Under the pieces are notes generated by a model that was given only the letters and a program-made list of their open reading frames with translations, was not told the DNA's origin and searched no databases. The position numbers and the translations under genes were made by a program. A stretch of DNA of 64,000 bases. Origin: Chloroflexota bacterium. Its GTDB lineage: Bacteria; Chloroflexota; Anaerolineae; Aggregatilineales; Phototrophicaceae. Below, piece after piece: positions 44,272 to 52,800 of the stretch. The stretch's first letter is position 1. Each line of letters begins with the position of its first letter. The stretch lies in assembly GCA_011525385.1 (NCBI GenBank), contig WTGF01000014.1, positions 42,228 to 106,227 of the forward strand, written 5' to 3'.

Positions 44272-45672
44272 ATGAACAAACACCCTGTCGCTATAATTGG
44301 TGGAGGTCCCGTTGGATTGGCAGCCGCCGCGCATCTGCTGGAACGCGGCGAAAGAGCGATCCTCTTTGAAGCCGGCTCGACCGTCGGCGCAAGCGTGCTC
44401 GATTGGGGGCATGTGCGCATGTTTTCGCCTTGGCAGTTCAACATGGACGCCGCCTGTATCCGCCTCTTGGAAGCAACTGGCTGGACCACCCCGCCACCGG
44501 AGGAATTGCCGACCGGCGCGGAACTGTATGAGCGGTATCTACGCCCCTTGGCGGAGCTCGACATAATGCAGGGCGTCATTCACAGGCGCGCGCGCGTGAT
44601 CGCGGTTTCCCGGCGTCATCATGACAAGATGAAGGATCGCGGAAGGGACGATGCATCCTTTGTGCTGCGAGTGAGCCATGCGGACGGCCGAGAAAGCCAA
44701 TTTTTGGCGCGCGCCGTGATTGACGCCTCGGGAACCTGGCACAATCCCAATCCCGCAGGCGCAGACGGACTGCCCGCTTTCGGCGAAAGCCGCTGGGGGG
44801 ATCATCAAACAAGAGGGCAGCATCAGCGCATCTGGTACGGGATTCCCGATGTCAAAAGGGGCGCGCGAGATCGTTATCTTGGCAAGCGAGTCATGGTAGT
44901 GGGCAGCGGGCATTCAGCCATCAATACCTTGCTCGATCTGGCGCGCCTGGCGGAAGATGAGCCGAATACCTCAATCGTCTGGGCGCTGCGCGGCGCGAAC
45001 CTGCAGCGCGTCTACGGCGGTGGCGAGAACGATGCTTTGCCGGCGCGCGGACAATTGGGCCTCTTGATGCGCCGGGCGGTAACTGCCGGCGCCATGGAGA
45101 TCCTGGCGCCCTTTCGCATCTCGAATATAGACGATCACGGCGACGCTCTGGTGATTAGCGGCGACCTGGACGGGGCGTTTCACAGCGCCGAAGTAGAGGA
45201 ACTCATCATTTGCACCGGCGCGCGGCCGGACTTGGGAATCACCCGAGAACTGCGCCTGGACCTGGATCCCGTTGTTGAGAGCAGCCGAGCCTTGGCGCCG
45301 CTAATCGACCCCAATCTGCACAGTTGCGGCACAGTACGCCCGCATGGCGAGGCCGAATTGCGTCAGCCGGAAAAAGACTTCTATATCATCGGAATGAAAA
45401 GCTATGGGCGCGCGCCCACCTTCTTGATGGCCACCGGCTACGAACAAGCGCGCTCGGTGGTAGCGGCCCTAGCCGGCGACTGGGCAGCGGCGCGCGATCT
45501 GCAGTTGAATTTGCCGGAGACGGGCGTTTGCGTCAGCGACTTCGCCGACGAAGCGGCCTGCTGCGATCCCATTGCTTTGGACTGCTGCGCGCCGGGGCCG
45601 ATAGCGCTTGAGGACATTGTGGTTGCGTCGGCCATACCGCAGGTCCCCGCTGGAATCATCAAGGACGCATAA
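44272..45672 (+). CDS. FAD-dependent oxidoreductase, ArsO-like flavoprotein
   Basis: 466 residues from ATG 44272 behind GAGGAAG. Two Rossmann motifs are present: VAIIGGGPVGLAAAAHLLE for FAD at residues 6-24 and KRVMVVGSGHSAINTLLDL for NAD(P)H near 203. The MKSYGRAPTFLMATGYEQAR segment, and the Cys-rich tail (EAACCDPIALDCCAPG), are as I recall them for flavoproteins encoded in arsenic resistance operons (ArsO). The vicinal Cys pairs could bind arsenite or another thiophilic metal. No arsB, arsC or arsR is in the window. Expression is probably repressed through the operator at 44208-44227. Confidence 0.8.
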   Translation: MNKHPVAIIGGGPVGLAAAAHLLERGERAILFEAGSTVGASVLDWGHVRMFSPWQFNMDAACIRLLEATGWTTPPPEELPTGAELYERYLRPLAELDIMQGVIHRRARVIAVSRRHHDKMKDRGRDDASFVLRVSHADGRESQFLARAVIDASGTWHNPNPAGADGLPAFGESRWGDHQTRGQHQRIWYGIPDVKRGARDRYLGKRVMVVGSGHSAINTLLDLARLAEDEPNTSIVWALRGANLQRVYGGGENDALPARGQLGLLMRRAVTAGAMEILAPFRISNIDDHGDALVISGDLDGAFHSAEVEELIICTGARPDLGITRELRLDLDPVVESSRALAPLIDPNLHSCGTVRPHGEAELRQPEKDFYIIGMKSYGRAPTFLMATGYEQARSVVAALAGDWAAARDLQLNLPETGVCVSDFADEAACCDPIALDCCAPGPIALEDIVVASAIPQVPAGIIKDA

Positions 45673-45829
45673 CGACAGCGCCAAGACGATCGATCTTTAC
45701 GAATCCGGAGACGACAGCGCACACTCAACAGGTCCGCGGGACCGATCGTCTTTGGGCTGCGGTTGCACGACTCGTGTCGGGTGAGTATCATCAGCCCAAT
45801 GTGAAACGAGCGGAGAACGGAGGCTGAAG

Positions 45830-46333
45830 ATGGCGCATACTATGGTGGAGCAATTGCGCTTTACGCGGAACGAATTCCTGCGCTGTCTCGAGGGTTTGAG
45901 CCCGCAGGACGCATACGTTCAGCATGGGCAGATGAACTGCATCAGTTGGACGATCGGTCATTTGGCCGCGCACGAGAGCAACAACTTCGTTTTCTTGGCG
46001 CAGAACAAAATCGTGCAACCGGAATTGCGCAAGATCTGCGGCTACGGCAGCCCGCGCTCGACCCCAAAACTCGACGATATGTGGGCAGCCTGGCACGAGG
46101 TGACAGCGACCGCCGACGTCTTCCTGGATACCTTGACCACGGAGAAGCTGCTGGAGCATTTCCAATGGAAGGGCGAGCCGCTGGCGGAGTCAATCGGCAC
46201 CATGTTGTACCGAACCATTTACCACTATTGGTATCATCTGGGCGAAGTACATGCCATTCGACAAATGCTTGGGCAGCGGGAGCTGCCCCAATTCGTCGGC
46301 GCGATGCACAGCGCCCCCTTCAAACGGGCATAG
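45830..46333 (+). CDS. DinB family protein
   Basis: 167 residues, ATG 45830 with GGAGG upstream. The four-helix DinB/YfiT fold is suggested by WTIGHLAAHESNN and YRTIYHYWYHLGEVHAIRQM, whose histidines (in GHLAAHE and YHLGEVH) form the usual metal triad. Members include thiol-S-transferases and proteins of unknown function. It sits 9 bases before the C26 hydrolase on the same strand, so the two are probably co-transcribed. Confidence 0.85.
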   Translation: MAHTMVEQLRFTRNEFLRCLEGLSPQDAYVQHGQMNCISWTIGHLAAHESNNFVFLAQNKIVQPELRKICGYGSPRSTPKLDDMWAAWHEVTATADVFLDTLTTEKLLEHFQWKGEPLAESIGTMLYRTIYHYWYHLGEVHAIRQMLGQRELPQFVGAMHSAPFKRA

Positions 46334-46342
46334 AGACAGGCT

Positions 46343-47032
46343 GTGAAAAGATCTCCCAGGATCGGAATCACCACGGGTTTGGAGGACGGACGTCAGTCGC
46401 TTGACCTGCGCTATGTTCAAGCGGTTGAAGAAGCCGGCGGTATCCCGGTTATCGTACCGCTCTTGAAGACTGCCGAAGCCGCCGCTGAATTTGCGGTGTT
46501 GCTTGATGGACTAATCATCACCGGCGGACCGGGCATCATTCGCGGATTGATCGGCGCGCTGCCGGCGGACCTGCCCGCCGTCGACCCCCGACGCGATCTC
46601 AGTGACGAATTGATCTACCGCGCCGCGGCGGAGCGCCCCGTGCTGGGCATCTGTTATGGCATGCAATTTCTCAATGCCATGGCGGGCGGCACGATTTACG
46701 GAGACGCCCAGGCGCAGGCAGACGCCATGATCCACAGCGCCGAACGTGGCGCGATCCAACACGAGATTCGCATTTCAGCAAACTCGCATTTGAATGCCGT
46801 CCTTAAAGCCGAAAAGCTGATGACCAATACCCACCATATTCAAGCTGTTGCCAATGTGGGCGAGGGTCTGCGCGCGACGGCGCGCGCGGAGGACGGCGTC
46901 ATTGAGGCGCTGGAATCGGACGATGGCCGGATTGTCGGCGTGCAATTCCATCCCGAGCGCATGACCGGCGCGGCGCAAGGGCTATTCGCGCATCTGGTCG
47001 CGCGGGCAAGTTGCGACAGCGACGCGCGCTAA
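46343..47032 (+). CDS. Peptidase C26 / gamma-glutamyl-GABA hydrolase-like protein, copy 2
   Basis: 229 residues with a GTG start at 46343. The triad is the Cys in LGICYGMQFLNAMAGG and the His and Glu in VGVQFHPER. It is shorter than the member at 21978 and lacks its QxRHY insertion near the N-terminus, so substrates probably differ. The QAQADAMIHSAE region is the usual substrate loop. It overlaps the convergent epimerase gene by 4 bases. Confidence 0.87.
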   Translation: MKRSPRIGITTGLEDGRQSLDLRYVQAVEEAGGIPVIVPLLKTAEAAAEFAVLLDGLIITGGPGIIRGLIGALPADLPAVDPRRDLSDELIYRAAAERPVLGICYGMQFLNAMAGGTIYGDAQAQADAMIHSAERGAIQHEIRISANSHLNAVLKAEKLMTNTHHIQAVANVGEGLRATARAEDGVIEALESDDGRIVGVQFHPERMTGAAQGLFAHLVARASCDSDAR

Positions 47033-48048
47033 AACAATCCGATCAAGCGCGTCAACAGGTTGTGCTTGATGTAGCCCCTTTCGAGGTACCACTGCCAGGT
47101 GTCTTTCAAGCTGGCGTCGATGTCGATCTCGGGCTTGAAAAGCTCGCGGTAAGCCTTGCTGCCGTCAAAGTAAACGAAAGCGCCGCCCAATCGCGTTTGA
47201 TCCGCGTCCATCGGCGTCTCGATGCCGAAGCGGCGCAAGCCTTCGATCAAGACCGCGATCGGCTCCAGCAGGAAATCGGGTGTGCGGAAAACCGGCTTCC
47301 GGGCGTCACAGGCTGCCGCGATCATGGCGAACCACTCGCTATAGGGGACATTGGCGCTGTTGAGAATATAACGCTCGCCGCCCCGACCGCGATCGATGGC
47401 ATTGACATGCGCCCCCGCCACATCACGCACATCAATGACAGCCAAGCCGCCGGAGGAGATCGGCACCGCCCACTGATAGCGCGCCGTTTCGATGACAAAG
47501 GTGCCGGAGATGGCGTTGAGATCGCCCGGGCCGATGACCACCGTCGGATTGAGGATCACCACATCAAGCCCCGAAGCGACAAACTCTGCGGCGATCTCCT
47601 CGGCTTTGACCTTGGAATAGGCGTACAGATAGCGCTCCGGCGACAGATTGAAGCGATCGCTCTCGTCCGAGAGCGCGCTCCCCGGTCGAATACCAACGGC
47701 CGCGGCGCTGCTTGTGAAGACGACGCGTCTCACGCCGGCAGCCCGCGCCGCGCTTAAGACATTGCGCGTGCCTTCGACGTTGATCCGCCAGAGAGCAGCC
47801 TTGTCATCGTCTTTCCAGTAGTCGGCTTTTGCGGCGACGTGGAAGACGATCTCGCAGCCGTCGCAGGCGCGCTTCAGCAATTCCAGGTCGTCGAGGTCGC
47901 CGGCGACGCCTTCGTAGGCTACACCGTCCAGGATCGCCAGTTTCTTCTCCGACCGGTAGAGAACCCGCAGATCATGGCCGGCTTCAACCAGCTTGCGAGC
48001 GATATGCGAACCGACGAAGCCGGTAGCGCCGGTTATGAAAACCCTCAT
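47029..48048 (-). CDS. NAD-dependent epimerase/dehydratase (extended SDR)
   Basis: 339 residues from ATG 48048 (MRVFITGATGFVGSHIARKL); the frame extends upstream into a repeat but GAGGTGG precedes this ATG. TGATGFVGS binds the cofactor, and the catalytic YAYSKVKAE supplies the Tyr-xxx-Lys. Full length resembles dihydroflavonol-4-reductase-like and hopanoid-associated epimerases (HpnA). The late sequence (KPEIDIDASLKDTWQWYLER) is typical of that branch. No hopanoid gene is adjacent, so the sugar or lipid substrate is unknown. Cytoplasmic. Confidence 0.9.
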   Translation of the reverse strand: MRVFITGATGFVGSHIARKLVEAGHDLRVLYRSEKKLAILDGVAYEGVAGDLDDLELLKRACDGCEIVFHVAAKADYWKDDDKAALWRINVEGTRNVLSAARAAGVRRVVFTSSAAAVGIRPGSALSDESDRFNLSPERYLYAYSKVKAEEIAAEFVASGLDVVILNPTVVIGPGDLNAISGTFVIETARYQWAVPISSGGLAVIDVRDVAGAHVNAIDRGRGGERYILNSANVPYSEWFAMIAAACDARKPVFRTPDFLLEPIAVLIEGLRRFGIETPMDADQTRLGGAFVYFDGSKAYRELFKPEIDIDASLKDTWQWYLERGYIKHNLLTRLIGLF

Positions 48049-48159
48049 TCCACCTCGACGGTTTAGGTTGGGCACAAGTCGCGACAGGTATCCTAATCGC
48101 CTTTCCGCGAAAAGCACAGTCCGACGGGGTCGATGCAGAGCAATCGCACCACTTTTCGT

Positions 48160-48345
48160 TTTACCACCGAGTACGCCAAGTTTGGGTTCACTTTGGTGTT
48201 TCTCTTCCAAATTCACTGCCGGAATCGAGCAAACGATACACTATTCCGTCGATATTTTCCTGCGGCGTTCAAAACGATGCCGAATGAGACAAGAATCTTC
48301 GATTAAGAGCATTTCTCGGTGCGCTCGGTGTCCTCGGTGGTTAAT
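48160..48345. repeat. MITE-like element with CACCGAG inverted ends, copy B
   Basis: About 186 bases with TTACCACCGAGTACGCCAAG at the left and CTCGGTGTCCTCGGTGGTTA at the right. The right arm matches the reverse complement of the left arm of copy A (14289-14320) almost exactly. The interior does not resemble copy A clearly. The gap 48049-48409 has no gene otherwise. Confidence 0.65.
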
Positions 48346-48409
48346 ATTTTCTGTTTGAACATAGATTTTTCGAGTGCTGCGATTGCTCTGGTTCGATGCC
48401 TACCCTTGT

Positions 48410-49060
48410 CTAGAGCACGATCAAGCCCAATTGTGTCCCGCGGACGACGGCTTCGGTGCGGCTCTGCGCGCCCAGCTTGCCCATGATAGCGTTAACGTGA
48501 AATTTGACCGTGTGCTCGGTGATGCCCAGATCAAGGGCAATGGCTTTGTTGGTCATGCCCTGCGCCAACAACTGCAAGACCTCGTTTTCGCGGGGCGTTA
48601 AGGGAATCGCCTCCGCCATCAACTGCGGATCCATCCGCGCGGCTGGCAAGAGTCGCAAGCCGGGATCGAGTACGATTAAGCCGAAATCGATGGCGGTCAA
48701 AGCGCTTGCGAAGGCGTCCGGATCGCTCTCGCGCGGCAAGATGGCATAGCCGGGAAAGGCGGTCAACGCGCTCATCAGCGCCAGCAGGGACTCTTCAGTT
48801 TCGTCATCCGCTACCAAGGCCAGGACGGGTATGTCGCCAAGCCATTCGGCGAGGGTCTGCCGCAGATTCTCGCTTTGCCAGCCCAGATCGACAATCAGGG
48901 CATCCGCTCCCGCTTCAGCGACAGCGCGATCAAGATCGCCCCCGTCGCTCCGCGCGACGACGGCGAAACCGCGCGCCTCCAGCAAGGCGGCTAAACCGGC
49001 GCGGGCCAACGAGTTTTCCGCGACGACAATCAGTCGCAGCTCAGTTTCCGGTATGGACAT
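48410..49060 (-). CDS. LuxR-family response regulator with degenerate receiver
   Basis: 216 residues from ATG 49060 (MSIPETELRLIVVAE). Residues 5-130 have the receiver fold, with a candidate phospho-acceptor Asp in ADALIVDLGW, but the N-terminal acidic pair is reduced to the E of VVAENSLARAG. Residues 150-216 are a LuxR/FixJ helix-turn-helix (LTPRENEVLQLLAQGMTNKA and ITEHTVKFHVNAIMGKLGA). It binds DNA and regulates unknown targets; no histidine kinase is adjacent. The changed acidic pocket suggests control other than ordinary phosphorylation. Confidence 0.88.
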   Translation of the reverse strand: MSIPETELRLIVVAENSLARAGLAALLEARGFAVVARSDGGDLDRAVAEAGADALIVDLGWQSENLRQTLAEWLGDIPVLALVADDETEESLLALMSALTAFPGYAILPRESDPDAFASALTAIDFGLIVLDPGLRLLPAARMDPQLMAEAIPLTPRENEVLQLLAQGMTNKAIALDLGITEHTVKFHVNAIMGKLGAQSRTEAVVRGTQLGLIVL

Positions 49061-49261
49061 GGCATTCAGGTTAGCAGAATCCGTATTGGATTTGCATTTG
49101 CGCAAACTTGCTTGGCGAAATTGATCCTGGACAACATGTATACGAGTTGGCTATGGCATTGGTGGCGGCGTGTCTCGTAGCCCGCGGTTAATTGCTGAGG
49201 ACAGGACAGTTTTCATCGGGCAAGAAATCGCTGCAAAATCGGGACTTTTTCGGTGTTTTTC

Positions 49262-49332
49262 GGGCGACCTGATAGGTCGCCCCTACAAATCTCGCGATGA
49301 ACCTTGTAGGGGTCAGCTATTAGCTGACCCGT
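49262..49332. repeat. Dispersed GGGCGACC palindrome pair, copy 2
   Basis: Hairpin GGGCGACCT-GAT-AGGTCGCCC (49262-49282), then CCCTACAA, a short spacer, TTGTAGGGG, and hairpin GGTCAGCTATTAGCTGACC. The two hairpins face each other as an inverted pair around 49295. Confidence 0.75.
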
Positions 49333-49400
49333 CGCTATCGCTTCAAACATGTCCGCTCCTCAACGAAGCATCAGGGAATGGGAGTTCGCACGGCACGAAC

Positions 49401-49430
49401 AAATCTCCCCCATTGCAATGGGGGAGATTT
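49401..49430. repeat. Perfect 30-bp palindrome AAATCTCCCCCATTG/CAATGGGGGAGATTT
   Basis: A perfect inverted repeat without loop, followed by AGAAGGGGTT. It belongs to the same general class as the palindromes at 2181, 58991 and 60017 (CCCC-rich arms around a CATTG centre). It lies 77 bases after the stop of the phage-like gene on the minus strand and could stop its transcript. Confidence 0.75.
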
Positions 49431-49507
49431 AGAAGGGGTTAAATTCGCGCGACTAACTTGGAACTACTTGCGTTCTCGCTTAATTTTCAAGCTCGTGGAA
49501 GCGCAGG

Positions 49508-49993
49508 CTAGATCTCGCGCACCCAGAATTGGGCGCCGCCCTTCAGAGTGGTGCTGTGAGTCTCTTTCCACTGAAGTTTGAAGGTATGCGATCCGGCGCT
49601 CAAATTCTGAATCAGACGTGTGAAACTTACCAGGTTGGCTGCGTGCGTGTAGCGACTCACGCCGACAAGCTCGTGCTTTAGAATGCCGTCGTCCCCACCT
49701 AGACGAGCTCCGTCAACCTCAATATCAAGAAAAACGGAATAAGCCCTAGCTAGGATTATCGAGCCGTGAAAATGAACCAGAACATCTCCGCCCGCAGTGG
49801 TAATCGTCAGATTGAGGTTATCACCGTCAATATGGGTGAAATCACGCGTATCTGCCACGATATCCTCTGATGTCGTGTAGGCTGCTTTCCCCAGGTTTCT
49901 AAGCGCTGCCAGGTTTTCGCCGATGGTGTTCAAATCCGAGGCGGCGACCAGTTCGCCGGTACTCCAATCGGTTTTTGGCGTCGTCCAAGCCAT
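49508..49993 (-). CDS. Phage structural-type protein (tail or capsid appendage), isolated
   Basis: 161 residues, ATG 49993 behind AAAAAGGAG. The start MAWTTPKTDWSTGELVAASD with DLNTIGENLAAL is the form I recall at the start of many phage or phage-like tail and surface proteins. The rest is beta-rich (LNLTITTAGGDVLVHFHGSI; AGSHTFKLQW), like a jelly-roll carbohydrate-binding domain. No other phage gene is near. It may be a domesticated or cargo gene. The upstream DNA is very AT-rich, unlike the surroundings, which suggests transfer. Confidence 0.65.
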   Translation of the reverse strand: MAWTTPKTDWSTGELVAASDLNTIGENLAALRNLGKAAYTTSEDIVADTRDFTHIDGDNLNLTITTAGGDVLVHFHGSIILARAYSVFLDIEVDGARLGGDDGILKHELVGVSRYTHAANLVSFTRLIQNLSAGSHTFKLQWKETHSTTLKGGAQFWVREI

Positions 49994-51264
49994 TGTGTTT
50001 CTCCTTTTTCTACTTCTGTCAGTTTTGTCAGTTTCTCATGAATATTGGTATGGTCCTGCCAGGTATCAAGCAGGTCAGAAAAACTGTCGTGTCAACTTGT
50101 TCTGTCACAATCTAATTAACACAACAGAACCGCTTTACTGTGTACTTTGAAATCTGTACTAGGCAATCTTTGCTTGATCTTCTCCTTTAATACACAGGCA
50201 TACAATCAACTTAGCATATTTGTTCTATTTAATGCGACTAAATGGTCGCATTTTAGAAATTCGAACTGTATATCTACTATTTTTGTACATAATATAAATA
50301 ATTAATTTATATCCAGACTTTTCATTCGAAGCACATTGCAACGCCGACAAAGCGCCATCTGGATGAGCCATGCGCAGGCGCGGTCAGCGCCTGGGGAGAT
50401 TGCGCTACTGCGATCGCAAGTCCTTCCAGGGAGATTCAAAATGCCAGCCGCGGCGACCAGAAAACGCCTCTAAAGACTGGCGATTTTCGTGCCTAGATTT
50501 TTGGGGACAAGTGAAGGAGATAGAACTCGGGCGAAGAAATCGCCCACCCCGAGGTATTTCTTCAGATCTGCAGGTCGGCGCTATCGTGAATCGATACGGA
50601 CACGGTCAAGGATTCTCCGGAAAACAGGTCCGATAGAGCAGCTCAGCGGCAGCTCGCCCCCCGCCCGAAACCGCGACCATATAGTCGCCCTTTTCTTCCC
50701 GACTTGCTCTATACTTCAATCTTGCAACACACGAGGCCGCCCAGCCCGGGACCCCCTCTTCAAACCCGGCGCCCAGTCCAAACGAAGCGACATTGTCCAA
50801 AAAGAGGCGCTAAACGCCGAAAACGACTTTGCTGGATCCGCAAATGGACAAAAACGAAGGAACTTCAAAGCGAAACCTGCGCCCATCGCCAGGCATCTCT
50901 TATGACGAAAATTGCTGGGGCGAGCTATCAGATCCGGGGAAGGGGTACCCCCCCCCCCCCGTATACATACTGTATCTATACTGTGACCCAAAAAGGGGGC
51001 AAAATGAGGGCATCTTCCGAGCATTTGAGGACACATTGGGCTTCACAAAGCACTCGTGCTGAGTAACGTCATTCCTGTTTTCGCTTAAGGATCTCATGTC
51101 GAGGATCGGCCAAAAGTATTTCAACCGAAAAGGATACACTGCCCGCGATTAAATTCGCATTTCGCAAGAGACGGGCAGTATTGTTATAATGTCAGTCGAA
51201 TGGTACCAGTCCTGTTGCCGCGCCATTGGCGTGGAGCAGTGTCAGATGCAAGAGGAGGTGCGCG
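49994..51264. other. Long gap without a supportable gene
   Basis: About 1.27 kb. Bases 50160-50340 are strongly AT-rich; 50340-50950 are GC-rich with short overlapping open frames in several frames, none with a ribosome site or recognisable product. A run of 13 C stands at 50948-50960, next to GTATACATACTGTATC. A 25-base repeat (see 51116) lies near the end. The composition change suggests a junction of transferred DNA. Confidence 0.6.
51116..51140. repeat. 25-bp exact repeat GTATTTCAACCGAAAAGGATACACT, copy 1
   Basis: Identical 25 bases occur at 63002-63026 in the same orientation; upstream flanks (TTAAG...ATGTCGA) are also similar, so the shared unit is about 55 bases. The reverse strand reads YPFRLKY in both. 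It may be the end of a decayed mobile element. Confidence 0.6.
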
Positions 51265-52581
51265 ATGGCCGATGCGCAAATCACAGTTCAAGATCGCTTC
51301 GTTCCGCAGACCCTGGACCTGCTGCAAGGGGTCTTTGCTGGCTATCCGGGACGTGATTTTGCCGTGCGTTTGTGGGACGGAACGATCTGGGAACAAGAAG
51401 GCACGTCCGAGCATCGCTTCACGATCGTGCTCAATCATCCGTCGGCCTTGCGCCGCATGTTCTTCCCGCCGACCGAGCGCCGCCTGGGCGAAGCCTATAT
51501 GTTCGGCGATTTCGAAATCGAAGGCAATATGTACGAGGCAATCTACCTGGCGCGCTACCTGTGGGAAAACTGGACCTGGCGCGATACGCTGCGCTTTGCG
51601 CCGAAGCTGTTGCGCTTGCCTTCTCACTCGCCCGGCTCGAATGAACAGATCGCCCATATCTCCGGGCAGAAGCACTCGGTTAACCGCGACAAACAAGCGA
51701 TCCAATACCATTACGATGTATCAAACGAGTTTTACCAACTGTGGCTCGACGAAAGAATGGTTTATTCCTGCGCCTACTTTGCCGATCCCGACGAAAGCAT
51801 TGATACCGCGCAGAGCCGCAAGCTCGACTATATCTGCCGCAAGCTGCGCTTGCAGCCGGGCGAGCGCTTGCTGGATATCGGCTGTGGTTGGGGCGCGCTG
51901 ATTATGCACGCCGCTCAACACTACGGCGTGGACGCGCTGGGCATCACACTCAGTGAAAAGCAACTGGCGCTGGCGAACGAGCGCATCGCCGCCGCCGGGT
52001 TAGCCGATCACTGTCGCGCCCAACTGCTGGATTACCGCAACGTGGACGAGTCGCAGCCCTTTGACAAGATCGTCAGCATCGGCATGGTGGAGCATGTCGG
52101 CCGGGAAAACCTGGGCATCTATTTTGAGAAAGCCTATCGTCTGCTGAAACCGGGCGGCGTCTTTCTCAACCACGGGATTACGCTTTTGAGCGCGCCATTT
52201 GAGGCGCTGTACGAAGCGAAGGATTCTTTCGTCCAGCAATACGTCTTTCCGGATGGCGACAGCCAGCCCATTGCCTACGTTTTGGATGTCGCTGCCAAAG
52301 CGAACTTCGAGTGTCGAGACGTGGAAAGCCTGCGCGAGCATTATGCCTTAACGCTCAAGAACTGGCTGGAACGCTACGAGGCGCATGAACAGACCATCCT
52401 CGATATGCTGGGCCCCACCGGCTATCGCCAATGGCGAATCTACCTGGCGGGCGCGCGCTGGGTCTTCGAATCCGGCTACAACTCCATTCATCAGGCTTTG
52501 CTCTACAAATCGCTAGACGGCAAGACCGCGTATGGCTACCTCCCGCTCACACGCGACGACTGGTACAAAGACGGGGCCTGA
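51265..52581 (+). CDS. cfa: Cyclopropane-fatty-acyl-phospholipid synthase family methyltransferase
   Basis: 438 residues from ATG 51265 behind GAGGAGGTG. The N-terminal part (FGDFEIEGNMYEAIYLARYL) and the AdoMet site LLDIGCGWGALIMHA, followed by GITLSEKQLALANERI, are typical of CFA synthases; YHYDVSNEFYQLWLDERMVY is the family signature near residue 150. They methylate unsaturated acyl chains of membrane phospholipids at the cytoplasmic face, giving cyclopropane or methyl-branched chains. A role in 10-methyl fatty acids is also possible. Single gene, no partner seen. Confidence 0.92.
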   Translation: MADAQITVQDRFVPQTLDLLQGVFAGYPGRDFAVRLWDGTIWEQEGTSEHRFTIVLNHPSALRRMFFPPTERRLGEAYMFGDFEIEGNMYEAIYLARYLWENWTWRDTLRFAPKLLRLPSHSPGSNEQIAHISGQKHSVNRDKQAIQYHYDVSNEFYQLWLDERMVYSCAYFADPDESIDTAQSRKLDYICRKLRLQPGERLLDIGCGWGALIMHAAQHYGVDALGITLSEKQLALANERIAAAGLADHCRAQLLDYRNVDESQPFDKIVSIGMVEHVGRENLGIYFEKAYRLLKPGGVFLNHGITLLSAPFEALYEAKDSFVQQYVFPDGDSQPIAYVLDVAAKANFECRDVESLREHYALTLKNWLERYEAHEQTILDMLGPTGYRQWRIYLAGARWVFESGYNSIHQALLYKSLDGKTAYGYLPLTRDDWYKDGA

Positions 52582-52800
52582 TTTAGCACGAGGCAATCGC
52601 TTCAAACTGATACCGGGCTGGCAATATCAATCTACTCTCATTGACTTGTCGGTAGGGGCGTTTCTCATTCATGCGGGGAGAATAGCTCAAAATAATTTTG
52701 AAGCGCTTGCTCTGGGATTCTCGTACTTCAGGGACGCAATTGCTCGGAGTATGCACAAGGCGCGTTGGAAGGACGCCTATCAGTAGTCGAGCGATGTTAC

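Noticed and set aside
48391..48402. tRNA T-arm (GGTTCGATGCC)
   Set aside because: No acceptor stem, anticodon arm or CCA-proximal pairing surrounds it.
50370..51066. Short overlapping open frames in the gap after the phage-like gene
   Set aside because: No ribosome site, no recognisable motif, and several frames open at once in GC-rich DNA.
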